The notes: generated by a model from the sequence alone, not told the origin. Shown: positions 40,123-53,933, counted from the stretch's first letter. The stretch is 64,000 nt of DNA from Pseudoalteromonas shioyasakiensis (GCF_024518675.1 NZ_JANIGL010000001.1:186001-250000); one strand, 5' to 3'. Program-made: numbers and translations.

Positions 40123-42936
40123 TTAGCTAACAACTTTTACTGGTACAGCTTCACCAGCATTAAATTTAGTTGTCATTTCTTCTTCAACTGGTGTGAACGA
40201 TGTAAGATCAATGCCTTCAACTGCAGACTTATACTCTTCCATAGTTGGGAAGCGACCAAGTACTGTAGAAAGAACAACCAGTGGTGTAGAACCAAGTAGT
40301 GATTCACCTTTTTTCTCTGATGTATCGGCTACTACACGGCCTTGGAAAAGGCGTGTTGACGTTGCGATAACGGTATCACCCGGTTCAGCTTTTTCTTGGT
40401 TACCCATACATAGGTTACAACCAGGGCGCTCTAAGTATAAGATGTTGTCATACTTAGTACGAGCCGCTGTTTTAGGCTTAGAATCGTCAAATTCAAAACC
40501 AGCGTACTTAGCTAAAATATCCCAATCGCCTTCAGCTTTAAGCTCGTCAACAATGTTATATGTTGGTGGCGCAACAACAAGTGGCGCTTTGAATTCAATT
40601 GAACCGTTTTTCTTTTCTAGGTTACGTAGCATGTGAGCAATAATTTTCATATCGCCTTTGTGAACCATACACGAACCAACAAAGCCTAAATCAACTGGTT
40701 TGTCATTGTAGAATGAAACAGGGCGGATCACATCGTGCGTATAACGCTTAGATACATCATCGTTATTTACGTCTGGATCGGCAATCATTGGCTCAACGAT
40801 TTGGTCTAAATCAACTACAACTTCAGCGTGGTATTTAGCGTTGTCATCTGGAGATAGAGCAGGCTCCTCACCAGATTGGATGCCCGCGATACGCTTGTCA
40901 GCTAAGTCGATTAGCCCTTGCAGTGTTTTCGCTTCGTTTTCCATGCCTTTGTTGATCATGATTTGAATGCGTGATTTAGCAAGTTCAATTGACTTGATCA
41001 GTGTTTCATCGTTTGAAATACAGATTGATGCTTTCGCTTTCATTTCTGCAGTCCAGTCAGTGAAGGTAAACGCTTGGTCAGCCATCAGCGTACCAATATG
41101 TACTTCAATGATACGGCCTTGGAACACGTTTTCGCCACCAAATTGCTTCAGCATTTGCGCTTGAGTTGCATGTACCACATCACGGAAATCCATGTGTTTA
41201 GCCATTGCGCCTTTAAACGTCACTTTAACTGAATCAGGGATTGGCATTGCTGATTCACCGGTTGCAAGTGCAACGGCAACAGTTCCTGAATCGGCACCGA
41301 ATGCTACACCTTTTGACATACGTGTATGCGAGTCACCACCGATGATGATCGCGCGGTCGTCAATGGTAATGTCGTTCAATACTTTATGGATAACGTCAGT
41401 CATGGCATGGTAAACGCCTTTCGGGTCACGTGCTGTGATAAGACCGAATTTATTCATGAACGCCATTAGTTTTGGAATGTTTGCTTGCGCTTTGCTATCC
41501 CATACTGACGCTGTATGACAACCTGACTGGTATGCACCATCGACAAGTGGCGAAATTGTTGAAGCAGCCATTGCTTCTAATTCTTGTGCAGTCATTGGAC
41601 CGGTTGTATCTTGTGAACCTACGATGTTCACTTTAACGCGAACATTTGAACCTGCGTGAAGTGGCGTATCAGATAGTACACCTACCGCATTACGGTTAAA
41701 GATTTTCTCAACCGCAGTTAAACCTTGACCTTCATGTGAAATTTCTTTTGAAGGTGCATAAACAAGTGGTGTATCAATGCCTAGTGTTTCAGCAGCAAAT
41801 GTTTGGATCTTCTTACCGAATACCACTGCGTAAGAACCACCTGCTCGCATGAATTCAACTTTTTGTGGAGTAAATGCAGATGATACATCAACCAGTTCTT
41901 TATCACCGTTATAAAGCTTTTTCTCTTTAGTATCGATTGTTAAAACAGTGCCTGTGGCAACAGAGTATGCTTCTTCAAGAACAGCATCACCATTCTCATC
42001 AGTTACTGTGTTACCGTTTGCATCGACTTTTTTCACCCAGTTCTTAAGGTCAAGACCAATACCACCGGTTACATCAACGGTAGTTAAGAAGATTGGCGCG
42101 ATACCGTTAGTGCCTGCAACAACCGGTGCAATGTTGATGAAAGGAACGTAAGGACTTGCTTGTTTACCAGCCCAAAGTGCCACGTTATTTACGCCTGACA
42201 TACGAGACGAACCAACACCCATTGTGCCTTTTTCAGCAATCAACATTACTTTAGCATTTGGGTGTTTTTTCTGTAGTGCAACAATTTCTTGCTGTGCTTC
42301 AGGTGTGATCATACATTGGCCGTGTAGTTCACGGTCAGCACGAGAGTGAGCTTGATTACCAGGTGATAGTAAATCGGTTGAAATATCACCTTCGCCAGCG
42401 ATATAAGTTACTACTTCGATTTTTTCTTCAATGTCAGGTAACTTTGTGAAAAACTCTGCTTTTGCAAAGCTTTCTAGCAAATCTTTAGCAATTGCACTGC
42501 CTGCTTCATATGCAGCTTTTAAGCGAGCCATATCTGCATCGTATAAGAATACTTGTGTTTTAAGAACTTCAGCAGCTTGGGCTGCAATTGCTGCGTCATC
42601 ACCAAATGCTAAATCAAGTAGCATTTCAATTGATGGGCCGCCTTTCATGTGTGAAAGAAGCTCAAATGCAAACTCAGGAGTGATTTCTGCAACAGATTCT
42701 TCACCAAGAATGATTTCTTTTAAAAACTGTGCTTTAACGCCCGCAGCACTGGTTGTTCCTGGTAATGTATTGTAAATAAAGAAATGTAATGAATCTTTAC
42801 GGTGCTCGTTATCAGTATCTTTAATTTGAGCAATTAACTCAGATACTAGTTCTGCGCTATCGATAGGTTTTGGGTTTAATCCAAGTTCCGTTTTACGGGT
42901 TTGGATTTCTTCCATATATTTTGTATACAAACTCAT
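40123..42936 (-). CDS. acnB: Aconitate hydratase B (bifunctional 2-methylisocitrate dehydratase), long form
   Basis: Interconverts citrate and isocitrate through cis-aconitate, and acts in the methylcitrate cycle. The [4Fe-4S] ligands are Cys756 (VGSCMVHKG), Cys840 and Cys843 (GCNLCMGNQ). 937 residues, about 70 longer than E. coli AcnB (865, from memory); the distance between the first and second iron ligands is 84 residues against 59 in E. coli, so part of the extra length lies there. The N-terminal HEAT-like domain is present (LLSHMKGGPSIEML). Much wording (LLSPGNQAHSRADRELHGQCMI) reminds me of Bacteroidetes AcnB. Monocistronic, with its own terminator. Confidence 0.95.
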   Translation of the reverse strand: MSLYTKYMEEIQTRKTELGLNPKPIDSAELVSELIAQIKDTDNEHRKDSLHFFIYNTLPGTTSAAGVKAQFLKEIILGEESVAEITPEFAFELLSHMKGGPSIEMLLDLAFGDDAAIAAQAAEVLKTQVFLYDADMARLKAAYEAGSAIAKDLLESFAKAEFFTKLPDIEEKIEVVTYIAGEGDISTDLLSPGNQAHSRADRELHGQCMITPEAQQEIVALQKKHPNAKVMLIAEKGTMGVGSSRMSGVNNVALWAGKQASPYVPFINIAPVVAGTNGIAPIFLTTVDVTGGIGLDLKNWVKKVDANGNTVTDENGDAVLEEAYSVATGTVLTIDTKEKKLYNGDKELVDVSSAFTPQKVEFMRAGGSYAVVFGKKIQTFAAETLGIDTPLVYAPSKEISHEGQGLTAVEKIFNRNAVGVLSDTPLHAGSNVRVKVNIVGSQDTTGPMTAQELEAMAASTISPLVDGAYQSGCHTASVWDSKAQANIPKLMAFMNKFGLITARDPKGVYHAMTDVIHKVLNDITIDDRAIIIGGDSHTRMSKGVAFGADSGTVAVALATGESAMPIPDSVKVTFKGAMAKHMDFRDVVHATQAQMLKQFGGENVFQGRIIEVHIGTLMADQAFTFTDWTAEMKAKASICISNDETLIKSIELAKSRIQIMINKGMENEAKTLQGLIDLADKRIAGIQSGEEPALSPDDNAKYHAEVVVDLDQIVEPMIADPDVNNDDVSKRYTHDVIRPVSFYNDKPVDLGFVGSCMVHKGDMKIIAHMLRNLEKKNGSIEFKAPLVVAPPTYNIVDELKAEGDWDILAKYAGFEFDDSKPKTAARTKYDNILYLERPGCNLCMGNQEKAEPGDTVIATSTRLFQGRVVADTSEKKGESLLGSTPLVVLSTVLGRFPTMEEYKSAVEGIDLTSFTPVEEEMTTKFNAGEAVPVKVVS

Positions 42937-43261
42937 AGAAAACTCTCGGTATTTTACTTGATATGAAGTTGAGCATTTTAACTTATATTACAGTCTCTCG
43001 TCATGCCCAAATGAACAAAGCTTTTATGCCCCAACTATTATTATAGCTAGTTTTACTTGCGTTACTTTGACGATAATCATTGCACGGCTTCAGATCCTAC
43101 CGCACTTACACCATTAATTGTATATATAAAATGAATCTTCACTATAATTACTGTGAATGTCCTTTGTAAACACAAGACTTTATTTTAGACTTTACTTGAA
43201 TAACTTTATTTAAGGCATAAAAAAGGGCTGAGAAATCAGCCCTAAATAGAGTAATAAAAAA
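42937..43261. other. Gap upstream of acnB, containing the trxB terminator
   Basis: 325 bases without a gene. The left half should hold the acnB promoter and leader, with no clear hexamers or hairpin that I can defend. The right end holds the trxB terminator (listed separately). In E. coli cydCD stands between aat and trxB (from memory); no remnant of it is visible here. Confidence 0.5.
43219..43243 (-). terminator. Rho-independent terminator of trxB
   Basis: AGGGCTGA (43224-43231) and TCAGCCCT (43236-43243) around GAAA, with a six-base A run on the plus strand that is the T tract for minus-strand transcripts. Confidence 0.88.
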
Positions 43262-44221
<960 letters not shown>

Positions 44222-44499
44222 CTAAACGTTTTAATAGCGTATTAATGTGCACGATTTTAAGAGAAACAAGAGGGAAGTAAATAAAACTATCGATTATTTT
44301 TTTTAGCAAATCGCAAAGCTGTCAAATATTGTGTACTAGAATTGCACAAAACAACCGTTCTGTATGATATATGAACTATTAGGCCATTATTAATCTAACT
44401 GACACCGTTAATTCATGACCAAGCTCAGTTTTTTTGATATGTTTTAACTAATTTTGATTTGTGACCCTGTAATAGGGTGACCTAAGTGAATAGGCAACT

Positions 44500-45825
44500 A
44501 TGTTATTTTGGCAGGAAAAACCCGCATTTGGGTTGACTTCAAAAGACGTTAACGTCTTAACCAATGCAAAACAGTACCACACACAATTACTGGCTTTGAT
44601 TGCAAGCGCACAAACACGTATTTATATTACCGCGCTGTATTTACAAGACGACGAAGCAGGGCGCGAAATTCTCGAAGCGCTACATCAGGCTTCATTAGCT
44701 AATCCAGCGCTGGAAATTAAAGTGTTGGTTGATTTTCATCGTGCTCAACGTGGCTTAATTGGCGCAGCTAAGTCAGATGGCAACGCTAGCTTATATTGTG
44801 ATTATCAGCAAAAATACCAATCAAACGTTGCAGTTTATGGTGTGCCGGTTAAAGCGAAAGAGTTATTTGGCGTGCTACATTTAAAAGGCTTTGTTATAGA
44901 TGATACATTGCTTTATAGCGGCGCAAGTTTAAATAATGTGTATTTGCACCATGACGAACGTTATCGTCTTGACCGTTATTTTTTAGTGAATCAGGCATCC
45001 TTGTGTAATTCAGTTGTTGATTTTATTGAAGGGCAATTACTAAGCTCTGAGGCAGTTCCTCGTATTGATACGCGTCCACTAACTAAGTTTAATGATATTA
45101 AACTGGCACAAAAGCAATTAATGCGTTCATTAAAACAGGCTAATTACGCCCATGCAGTTGATAAAAATAAACAGCCGCTTGGGGTGAGATTGTTTTTAGG
45201 TTTGGGCCGTCGTAGCAATGAACTTAATCGACTTATAAAATCATTGTTTGATACCACAGAGCAAGAGCTGGTGTTATATACACCTTACTTTAATTTTCCT
45301 GCACCGTTAATGCGCTCCTTAAGGCGTTTGCTTAAACAGGGCAAGCAAGTCACTATTGTGGTAGGTGATAAAACCGCCAATGACTTTTATTTACCGCCGA
45401 GCGAGCCATTTAGTAAAATAGGTGCGCTACCATACTTATATGAAACGATTTTGTATAAATTCTTAAAATCGCAAAAACGTCATATAACGAATGGGAACCT
45501 AAATGTCTATTTGTGGAAGCACGATAGTAACTCGTTCCATTTAAAAGGCATTTGCTCTGATCGGAAAAACCATTTACTCAGTGGCCATAATTTAAACCCA
45601 CGTGCATGGGGCCTAGATATTGAAAATGGTATTTTATTAGAAGATCCTGAACAATCATTAATGCCCGCTATCGATAACGAAAAAGCGGAGATCCTTAAGC
45701 ACTGTAGACGCCTTAATGGACCTGAAGATTTAGAAACCATGGATAACTATCCGCAAGCGGTGAAGAAGTTATTAGGGCAGGCTAAACGGGTTAAAGTTGA
45801 TTTTATAATTAAACGCTTTATCTAA
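44500..45825 (+). CDS. pssA: Phosphatidylserine synthase (CDP-diacylglycerol-serine O-phosphatidyltransferase), PLD type
   Basis: Makes phosphatidylserine, the precursor of phosphatidylethanolamine, at the inner membrane surface. 441 residues (E. coli 451) of the phospholipase D superfamily with two H-x-K-type motifs: HLKGFVIDDTLLYSGASLNN near residue 128 and HLKGICSDRKNHLLSGHNLN near residue 348. It has no transmembrane helix, as expected for this peripheral enzyme. It stands alone; a symmetrical terminator separates it from convergent ald. In E. coli pssA lies elsewhere. Confidence 0.95.
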   Translation: MLFWQEKPAFGLTSKDVNVLTNAKQYHTQLLALIASAQTRIYITALYLQDDEAGREILEALHQASLANPALEIKVLVDFHRAQRGLIGAAKSDGNASLYCDYQQKYQSNVAVYGVPVKAKELFGVLHLKGFVIDDTLLYSGASLNNVYLHHDERYRLDRYFLVNQASLCNSVVDFIEGQLLSSEAVPRIDTRPLTKFNDIKLAQKQLMRSLKQANYAHAVDKNKQPLGVRLFLGLGRRSNELNRLIKSLFDTTEQELVLYTPYFNFPAPLMRSLRRLLKQGKQVTIVVGDKTANDFYLPPSEPFSKIGALPYLYETILYKFLKSQKRHITNGNLNVYLWKHDSNSFHLKGICSDRKNHLLSGHNLNPRAWGLDIENGILLEDPEQSLMPAIDNEKAEILKHCRRLNGPEDLETMDNYPQAVKKLLGQAKRVKVDFIIKRFI

Positions 45826-45840
45826 CTTTAAATTACCAAT

Positions 45841-45870
45841 AAAAAAGCAGCTAAATTTAGCTGCTTTTTT
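45841..45870 (+). terminator. Bidirectional terminator between pssA and ald
   Basis: AGCAGCTAAA (45846-45855) and TTTAGCTGCT (45856-45865), a 20-base perfect palindrome with A6 before and T6 after. It serves both convergent genes. Confidence 0.9.
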
Positions 45871-45889
45871 CATTTATGCGTGTTGCAAA

Positions 45890-47011
45890 TTATGCATTTT
45901 CAACAGCAGTACGTGGGTCTACGTATTCCATGTTGAACGCTTCAGCAACTTCTTTATAAGTAACTTGGCCTTTGATTACGTTTAGACCTTTAAGGAAGTT
46001 AGCGTCATCTAGTAGTGCTTTCTTATAACCTTTATTTGCAAGGTTAATGATGAAAGGCAGTGTTGCATTGTTAAGTGCAAACGTAGAAGTACGCGGTACA
46101 GCGCCCGGCATGTTAGCAACACAGTAGTGAACAACTTCATCAACGATGTAAGTTGGATCAGCGTGAGTGGTTGCTTTAGAAGTTGCGATACAACCACCTT
46201 GGTCGATTGCAACATCAACAATTGCAGCGCCAGGCTTCATTGCTTTAATGTGTTCAGCAGTAACTAGTTTAGGCGCAGCAGCACCTGGGATAAGTACGCC
46301 ACCAATCACTAAATCAGCTTCAAGTACGTGTTTTTCAAGTGCATCAGCCGTTGAGTAAATCGCTTTTACTTTATTACCAAACTGAGCGTCTAAAGCACGT
46401 AATACATCGATGTTACGATCAAGTACGACAACGTCAGCACCTAGGCCTACAGCCATTTGTGCAGCGCTACGACCAACCATGCCGCCGCCAATTACAACTA
46501 CTTTAGCTGGCTCAACACCTGGTACGCCACCTAATAACATGCCACGACCATGGTTTGACTTTTCAAGTGCTTGTGCGCCAGCTTGAATAGACATACGACC
46601 AGCTACTTCACTCATAGGTGCAAGAAGTGGTAAACCGCCGCGAGAATCAGTCACTGTTTCATAAGCGATACAGATTGATTTGCTCTTAACAAGGTCTTCA
46701 GTTTGCGGAAGATCCGGTGCAAGGTGAAGGTAAGTGAAAAGAATTTGATCTTCACGTAACATTGCACGCTCAACAGCTTGCGGTTCTTTTACTTTTACAA
46801 TCATTTCTGCTTTTGCAAATACGTCAGCAGCTGTAGGTAAGATTTCAGCACCTGCAAGGGTGTAATCTTCATTAGTAAAACCAATGCCCATACCTGCATC
46901 AGTTTCAACAATCACTTGGTGGCCGTGATTTACTAATTCACGAACACTCGCAGGAACCATACCTACACGGTATTCATGGTTTTTAATTTCTTTAGGTACA
47001 CCAATAATCAT
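45890..47011 (-). CDS. ald: Alanine dehydrogenase
   Basis: Reversible NAD-dependent deamination of L-alanine to pyruvate and ammonia. 373 residues, family length. N-terminal [20 protein letters not shown], with Lys and His catalytic residues in MIVKVKEP and FTYLHLA, the Rossmann [20 protein letters not shown], and the C-terminal [16 protein letters not shown]. It is divergent from an Lrp-type regulator across 141 bases, and ald is a classic target of such regulators, so control by that neighbour in response to amino acids is likely (inference). Confidence 0.97.
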   Translation of the reverse strand: MIIGVPKEIKNHEYRVGMVPASVRELVNHGHQVIVETDAGMGIGFTNEDYTLAGAEILPTAADVFAKAEMIVKVKEPQAVERAMLREDQILFTYLHLAPDLPQTEDLVKSKSICIAYETVTDSRGGLPLLAPMSEVAGRMSIQAGAQALEKSNHGRGMLLGGVPGVEPAKVVVIGGGMVGRSAAQMAVGLGADVVVLDRNIDVLRALDAQFGNKVKAIYSTADALEKHVLEADLVIGGVLIPGAAAPKLVTAEHIKAMKPGAAIVDVAIDQGGCIATSKATTHADPTYIVDEVVHYCVANMPGAVPRTSTFALNNATLPFIINLANKGYKKALLDDANFLKGLNVIKGQVTYKEVAEAFNMEYVDPRTAVENA

Positions 47012-47092
47012 AATTTTTGCCTTGTTGGAACGGGATGAAATTTTTCACTATTATATTCATGACAAGCCAGTGTGTCTCACCTTTTTTAAAGT

Positions 47093-47110
47093 ATTATATA
47101 GTGATATAAT
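47093..47110. promoter_or_regulatory. Inverted repeat in the ald/lrp divergent gap
   Basis: ATTATAT (47093-47099) and ATATAAT (47104-47110) with a four-base centre, 43 bases upstream of lrp. Size and AT-richness suit an Lrp/AsnC-type operator, and it may also contain the lrp -10. Tentative. Confidence 0.35.
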
Positions 47111-47152
47111 CTAAAAATGACAAATAAACAGTGTTAAAAACTAGTTGGCGAA

Positions 47153-47632
47153 ATGCATGAATTATTAGACCGAATTGATCGTAAAATATTGATGGAATTA
47201 CAGCATGATGGCCGTATTTCTAACGTTGAACTGGCCAGACGAGTTGGCCTCAGTGCAACCCCCTGTTTAGAGCGGGTAAAAAAGCTTGAGCGCGAAGGTT
47301 ACATTGTTGGCTATAAGGCTGTGGTAGACCCCGCTAAGTTAGGGCAGGGCTTATCGGTTTATGTTGAAGTGACCATTACCAAAACATCACCGGATGTATT
47401 TGACGAATTTAGCGCGGCGGTAAAAAAACACGATGAAATTATTGAATGTCATTTGGTGTCGGGCAATTTTGACTTTTTACTAAAAACCCGAGTTAATGAT
47501 ATGTCTGAGTATCGCGGGGTTTTAGGCGATATTTTATTAAAGCTGCCAAATGTTAGTGAAAGCCGTACTTATGTGGTGATGGAAGAAGTAAAAGGTGAGC
47601 AAGGTGTTATTATTCGACCTTATATCGCGTAA
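47153..47632 (+). CDS. lrp: Lrp/AsnC-family transcriptional regulator
   Basis: 159 residues. N-terminal helix-turn-helix (LDRIDRKILMELQHDGRISNVELARRVGLSATP shape, residues 4-36) and a C-terminal RAM ligand-binding domain (VYVEVTITKTSPDVFDEF ... VSGNFDFLLKTRV). Placement before ftsK is that of E. coli lrp, and the length is close to Lrp (164, from memory). It is divergent from ald, so it may act as local AldR as well as a global leucine-responsive factor; the sequence alone does not decide this. A separate ftsK promoter probably lies in the following 120 bases. Confidence 0.92.
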   Translation: MHELLDRIDRKILMELQHDGRISNVELARRVGLSATPCLERVKKLEREGYIVGYKAVVDPAKLGQGLSVYVEVTITKTSPDVFDEFSAAVKKHDEIIECHLVSGNFDFLLKTRVNDMSEYRGVLGDILLKLPNVSESRTYVVMEEVKGEQGVIIRPYIA

Positions 47633-47754
47633 ATCATAAAAAGCCGTTCATAATCAGGCCATCAAGGTTAAGATAAAGTGCAACAAAAAGTATTTCCTGC
47701 TAAGGTATTCCACTGCTAAGTGTGAGAATAAAGAAAAATGAGGAATAGGGAATT

Positions 47755-50235
47755 ATGCGCCTAAACGGTGTACAAAGACTATTAGAAACTGGACTAATCA
47801 TTAGTAGCTTCGCGGCAATATTTATTTTGTGTGCGTTAATTAGTTTTGATCCTGCGGATCCTGCATGGTCGCAAACAGGTGAATTTAGAAACGTCAATAA
47901 TATTACTGGCGCCGCTGGGGCGTGGATTGCTGATATTCTATTGCTAACCTTTGGTTGGTTAGCTTATTTAGTGCCTGCAGCAATTCAAGTATTTGGCTAT
48001 TTATTATTTAAACAGCCACATAAGATTTTCCAGCTTGATTACACCACACTTGCACTTCGGGTAATTGGTTTTGCTTTATTTATCACTTCAGCCACCGCAA
48101 TTAGTAGTATCAACTTTGACGATATTTATAACTTTTCATCGGGTGGGGTAGTAGGAGATGTGATTGCTGGAGCAATGATGCCAGCATTTAACTTCACCGG
48201 TACATCAATATTGTTACTGTGTTTTTTCTTTGCCGGCCTTACATTACTCACGGGCGTGTCTTGGGTGCAGTTTGTTGACTTTTTAGGTGATTGGGTCGTA
48301 CGTATATACAAATACATAGTGGCACAATTTAATAGTTGGTTAAATCGAGAGCGCGAAGCGACACGAGAAGAAAAACAATCTATTGCAGATGAGCCAATCA
48401 CAGAGCCTAGTGCTATTGATTTTAACGACGAGCCAAGCCATAAACAGCCAAGTGAAGGCTTTGCAGCTGAGCAAATGCAGAGCCAGCCACAGCATAATGC
48501 TTTTGATGAGCTCGATGATATTCTTGATCAAGAAATCAACTTTAGTGCCATTGACGATGAGCCAATGGATACCGCTGCGGCATTAAACGCATTGGACCAA
48601 AGCCATGTAGCTGAGCCTGAAAAACCAGTAACAACGGTTGTTTCACCAGCGAGACCTATGCCTAAGCCAAAAAGCACGTATCAGCCGCCACCTACAGCGA
48701 AAGAAAAGTTTGAACAGTTATTAGAAGAGCAGCCACCAAGTGCGCCGCTGCCAACCCTTGATTTACTCGATAGGCCAGATAAAGCGAAAAACCCAATTTC
48801 GCCTGAAGAGCTTGAAGCTGTATCTCGTTTAGTTGAAACTAAATTACTTGATTTTAACGTACAAGCAGCGGTTGTCGGGGTATACCCAGGCCCAGTAGTT
48901 ACCCGTTTTGAACTTGATTTAGCACCGGGTATTAAGGTCTCTAAAATTACCGGCCTTGCTAAAGATTTAGCCCGTTCATTATCAGCGGTGAGCGTACGTG
49001 TTGTTGAAGTTATCCCTGGTAAAACCTACGTGGGAATTGAGCTGCCAAATAAACACCGTGAAATAGTGCGTTTATCAGAAGTCATTGACGCGCCAAAGTT
49101 TGAGCAAAACCCATCACCGCTTACTATGGTGCTAGGTAAAGACATTGCTGGTGAGCCAATTTGTGCCGACTTAGGCAAAATGCCACATTTACTGGTAGCG
49201 GGTACAACGGGTTCAGGTAAGTCAGTGGGCGTTAATGTGATGATATTAAGCTTATTGTATAAATCAGGCCCTGATGACGTACGTATGATCATGATTGACC
49301 CGAAAATGTTGGAACTTTCAGTCTACGAAGGTATCCCACATTTATTGTGTGAAGTTGTCACTGATATGAAAGAAGCCGCCAATGCGCTACGTTGGTGTGT
49401 GGGCGAGATGGAACGTCGTTACAAGTTAATGTCAGCGTTAGGTGTACGTAACTTAAAAGGTTACAACCAAAAGGTAATGGAAGCTAAAGAAGCGGGTTAT
49501 CCAATTCTAGACCCATTATTTAAAGACACTGACGGCATGAAAGATGGCCCAGATGAGCTTGATAAACTGCCAAGTATCGTTGTAGTGATTGATGAGTTTG
49601 CCGACATGATGATGATTGTTGGTAAAAAAGTTGAAGAGCTGATTGCACGTATTGCACAAAAAGCCCGTGCTGCGGGTATTCACTTAGTATTGGCAACGCA
49701 GCGCCCATCGGTTGATGTAATAACTGGTTTAATTAAAGCCAATATACCAACGCGTATGGCGTTTCAGGTATCAAGTAAAATTGACTCGCGTACTATATTA
49801 GATCAACAAGGTGCAGAAAACCTACTTGGTATGGGTGACATGTTGTATTTACCGCCAGGAACCAGCGTTCCTGTGCGTGTACACGGCGCATTTGTAGACG
49901 ACCACGAAGTACATGCGGTGGTTGATGATTGGAAAAAACGTGGCAAACCAAACTACGTAGATGAAATACTTAACGGCGATGCCACAGAAGAAATATTACT
50001 GCCGGGCGAAGCCAGTGAAAACGCGGATGAAGAGTCTGATCCGCTTTATGATGAAGCCGTATCATTTGTGATTGAAACCGGTAAAGTGTCGGTTTCTAGT
50101 GTACAACGTAAGTTGCGTGTAGGGTATAACCGCGCAGCGCGTTTAGTAGAGCAAATGGAAACGTCGGGTATTGTGAGTGCACCAGGACATAACGGTGCTC
50201 GCGATGTTTTAGTGCCCAACAGTGGAGCAAATTAA
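47755..50235 (+). CDS. ftsK: DNA translocase FtsK
   Basis: Septal DNA pump that clears the chromosome terminus and activates XerCD at dif. 826 residues. Four to five N-terminal transmembrane helices (about 1-165), an acidic, Pro/Gln-rich linker of about 150 residues (far shorter than in E. coli, which has about 1330 residues in total), a RecA-like motor with Walker A GTTGSGKS and Walker [11 protein letters not shown], and a C-terminal winged-helix gamma domain (residues ~760-820, [18 protein letters not shown]) that reads polarity sequences. The next gene, lolA, starts immediately after the stop codon. Confidence 0.97.
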   Translation: MRLNGVQRLLETGLIISSFAAIFILCALISFDPADPAWSQTGEFRNVNNITGAAGAWIADILLLTFGWLAYLVPAAIQVFGYLLFKQPHKIFQLDYTTLALRVIGFALFITSATAISSINFDDIYNFSSGGVVGDVIAGAMMPAFNFTGTSILLLCFFFAGLTLLTGVSWVQFVDFLGDWVVRIYKYIVAQFNSWLNREREATREEKQSIADEPITEPSAIDFNDEPSHKQPSEGFAAEQMQSQPQHNAFDELDDILDQEINFSAIDDEPMDTAAALNALDQSHVAEPEKPVTTVVSPARPMPKPKSTYQPPPTAKEKFEQLLEEQPPSAPLPTLDLLDRPDKAKNPISPEELEAVSRLVETKLLDFNVQAAVVGVYPGPVVTRFELDLAPGIKVSKITGLAKDLARSLSAVSVRVVEVIPGKTYVGIELPNKHREIVRLSEVIDAPKFEQNPSPLTMVLGKDIAGEPICADLGKMPHLLVAGTTGSGKSVGVNVMILSLLYKSGPDDVRMIMIDPKMLELSVYEGIPHLLCEVVTDMKEAANALRWCVGEMERRYKLMSALGVRNLKGYNQKVMEAKEAGYPILDPLFKDTDGMKDGPDELDKLPSIVVVIDEFADMMMIVGKKVEELIARIAQKARAAGIHLVLATQRPSVDVITGLIKANIPTRMAFQVSSKIDSRTILDQQGAENLLGMGDMLYLPPGTSVPVRVHGAFVDDHEVHAVVDDWKKRGKPNYVDEILNGDATEEILLPGEASENADEESDPLYDEAVSFVIETGKVSVSSVQRKLRVGYNRAARLVEQMETSGIVSAPGHNGARDVLVPNSGAN

Positions 50236-50862
50236 ATGAAAAAATTTAACTATTTAGCACTAGCAGTAAGTTGTGCTTTATCTACTACAGCAATTGCCAG
50301 TGACAGCCAAGCGCTACAAGATAAACTTGCCGAATTGAAAAGCTTTCAAGCGCAGTTTGTCCAACAAGTAAACGATGAGCAAGGTCAATCAATCATGCAA
50401 GGTAAAGGTAATATTGCCTTACAACAACCTATGATGATCCGCTGGCAACAAGCCAGTCCAGACGATACCTTGTTTATATCAAATGGTGACAAAACCTATT
50501 ACTTCGACAGTTTTGCTGAGCAAGTAACCATCATGAATACCCATAGCTTGATTGATTCAACTCCGTTTGTGTTATTAACTTCAAAAGACCCTGCGCAATG
50601 GCAAAAGTACCAAGTGAAAGCCACTGATACGGGCTTTAGCGTGACACCAAACAAAGGTGTTGAAAGCCAAGTTGAACAGCTCGATATTGTATTTGCACAA
50701 GGCGAAACAGGACTTGAAAAATTACTGGTTAAGGACAGTTCAGGGCAATCATCAACCTTTATCTTCAGTGATACCAAGGTAAATGAACAATTAGCCAAGG
50801 CAACCTTTGAATTTACCATTCCTGAAAACGTTGAAATAGACGACCAAAGCCAAGGCGAATAA
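50236..50862 (+). CDS. lolA: LolA, periplasmic lipoprotein carrier
   Basis: Accepts lipoproteins from LolCDE at the inner membrane and hands them to LolB at the outer membrane. 208 residues with a signal peptide (about 1-22, ending AIAS) and the LolA-type beta-barrel: [39 protein letters not shown]. Its ATG is directly adjacent to the ftsK stop (no spacer) and rarA starts five bases after it, so translation of ftsK-lolA-rarA is probably coupled. The order is that of E. coli. Confidence 0.96.
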   Translation: MKKFNYLALAVSCALSTTAIASDSQALQDKLAELKSFQAQFVQQVNDEQGQSIMQGKGNIALQQPMMIRWQQASPDDTLFISNGDKTYYFDSFAEQVTIMNTHSLIDSTPFVLLTSKDPAQWQKYQVKATDTGFSVTPNKGVESQVEQLDIVFAQGETGLEKLLVKDSSGQSSTFIFSDTKVNEQLAKATFEFTIPENVEIDDQSQGE

Positions 50863-50867
50863 TTACA

Positions 50868-52197
50868 GTGAGTAACTTAGGCTTTAATTTTAGCCCAGAT
50901 GTGCGCCCGCTTGCGGCGCGTATGAGACCAACGAACCTTGAGCAATACATAGGGCAGCAACACTTATTAAGCCAAGACAAACCACTGTATCAAGCTATTT
51001 TAGCAGGGCGCTGTCATAGTCTTATTTTATGGGGCCCTCCGGGGGTGGGTAAAACCACTCTCGCGCAAATTATAGCGAATCACGCTGACGCGTCTTTGAT
51101 ACAAATGTCGGCGGTAACCGCCGGTATTAAAGATATTCGCGATGCAGTGAGTGAAGCGCGTAATAACCTTGAAGGTCGCGGCCAGCGTACCTTGTTATTT
51201 GTTGATGAAGTACACCGCTTTAATAAATCTCAGCAAGATGCTTTTTTACCGCATATTGAAGATGGCACCTTTATATTTGTAGGTGCTACCACTGAAAACC
51301 CGTCATTCGCGTTAAATAACGCTATTTTATCTCGTGCCCGTGTTTACGTACTTAAATCATTGCAAGAAGCCGATTTACATTTAGTGATAGAGCGCGCCTT
51401 GGCAAATGATGACGAGCTCAGCAGCAAAACGATTACAATTGCGGATAATGCAAAAAAAGCATTGTGCCAAGCTAGTGACGGTGATGCCCGAAAAGTCCTT
51501 AATTTGCTTGAACAAGCGATTGATTTAACTACACAGAACAACGGCCAATATTTAGTGGATGAACATATCCTGAGCCAAGTTCTGCCAACACATTTAGCTA
51601 AATATGATAAAGGCGGCGATGAGTTTTACGATTTGATCTCTGCGTTTCATAAGTCAGTGCGCGGTAGCTCCCCTGATGGTGCCTTATATTGGTATTGTAG
51701 AATACTGGCTGGTGGTGGCGATCCGCTTTATGTAGCAAGGCGTTTATTAGCGATTGCCACAGAAGACATAGGTAATGCTGATCCACGTGCAATGGAAGTG
51801 GCACTTAATGCGTGGGATATTTTTCAGCGTGTAGGGCCAAGTGAAGGCGAGCGGGCTATTGCCCAAGCGACTTTATACTTAGCCAGTGCGCCAAAAAGTA
51901 ATGCTGTTTATATGGCGTTTAATCAAGCCAAGGCTGATGCGCAAAATGAACCAAGTTACCCTGTGCCTGAGCATTTACGCAATGCGCCTACCAATCTAAT
52001 GAAAGACTTAGGCTATGGTGCCGAGTATCGTTATGCACATAATGAAGAAGGTGCATTTGCAGCAGGCGAAAATTATTTTCCCGAGCCAATTGCCGACACT
52101 CAGTATTATTTTCCTACCGAGCGTGGCCTTGAGCAAAAAATTAAACAAAAGCTCGATTACTTAAAACAACGTGATCAACAAAGTGAGCTAAAGCGCT

Positions 52198-52211
<14 letters not shown>
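50868..52211 (+). CDS. rarA: RarA (MgsA), replication-associated recombination ATPase
   Basis: Clamp-loader-like AAA+ ATPase that acts at stalled replication forks. 447 residues, starting with GTG. N-terminal [22 protein letters not shown], Walker [10 protein letters not shown], Walker [16 protein letters not shown], sensor region [16 protein letters not shown], then the helical tetramerisation domain with [16 protein letters not shown] and [11 protein letters not shown]. Length and order (lolA-rarA-serS) agree with E. coli. The end overlaps the start of crcB by 14 bases. Confidence 0.97.
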
Positions 52212-53891
<1,680 letters not shown>

Positions 53892-53933
53892 AGTAATAGC
53901 TTTAAGGTTTAAGCCGTAAGTTATAAGAAAATA

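Noticed and set aside
44543..44558. 16-base perfect palindrome AAGACGTTAACGTCTT
   Set aside because: It lies inside the pssA coding sequence (codons for Lys-Asp-Val-Asn-Val), differs from the TGTTAACAA core, and is best explained by chance codon choice.
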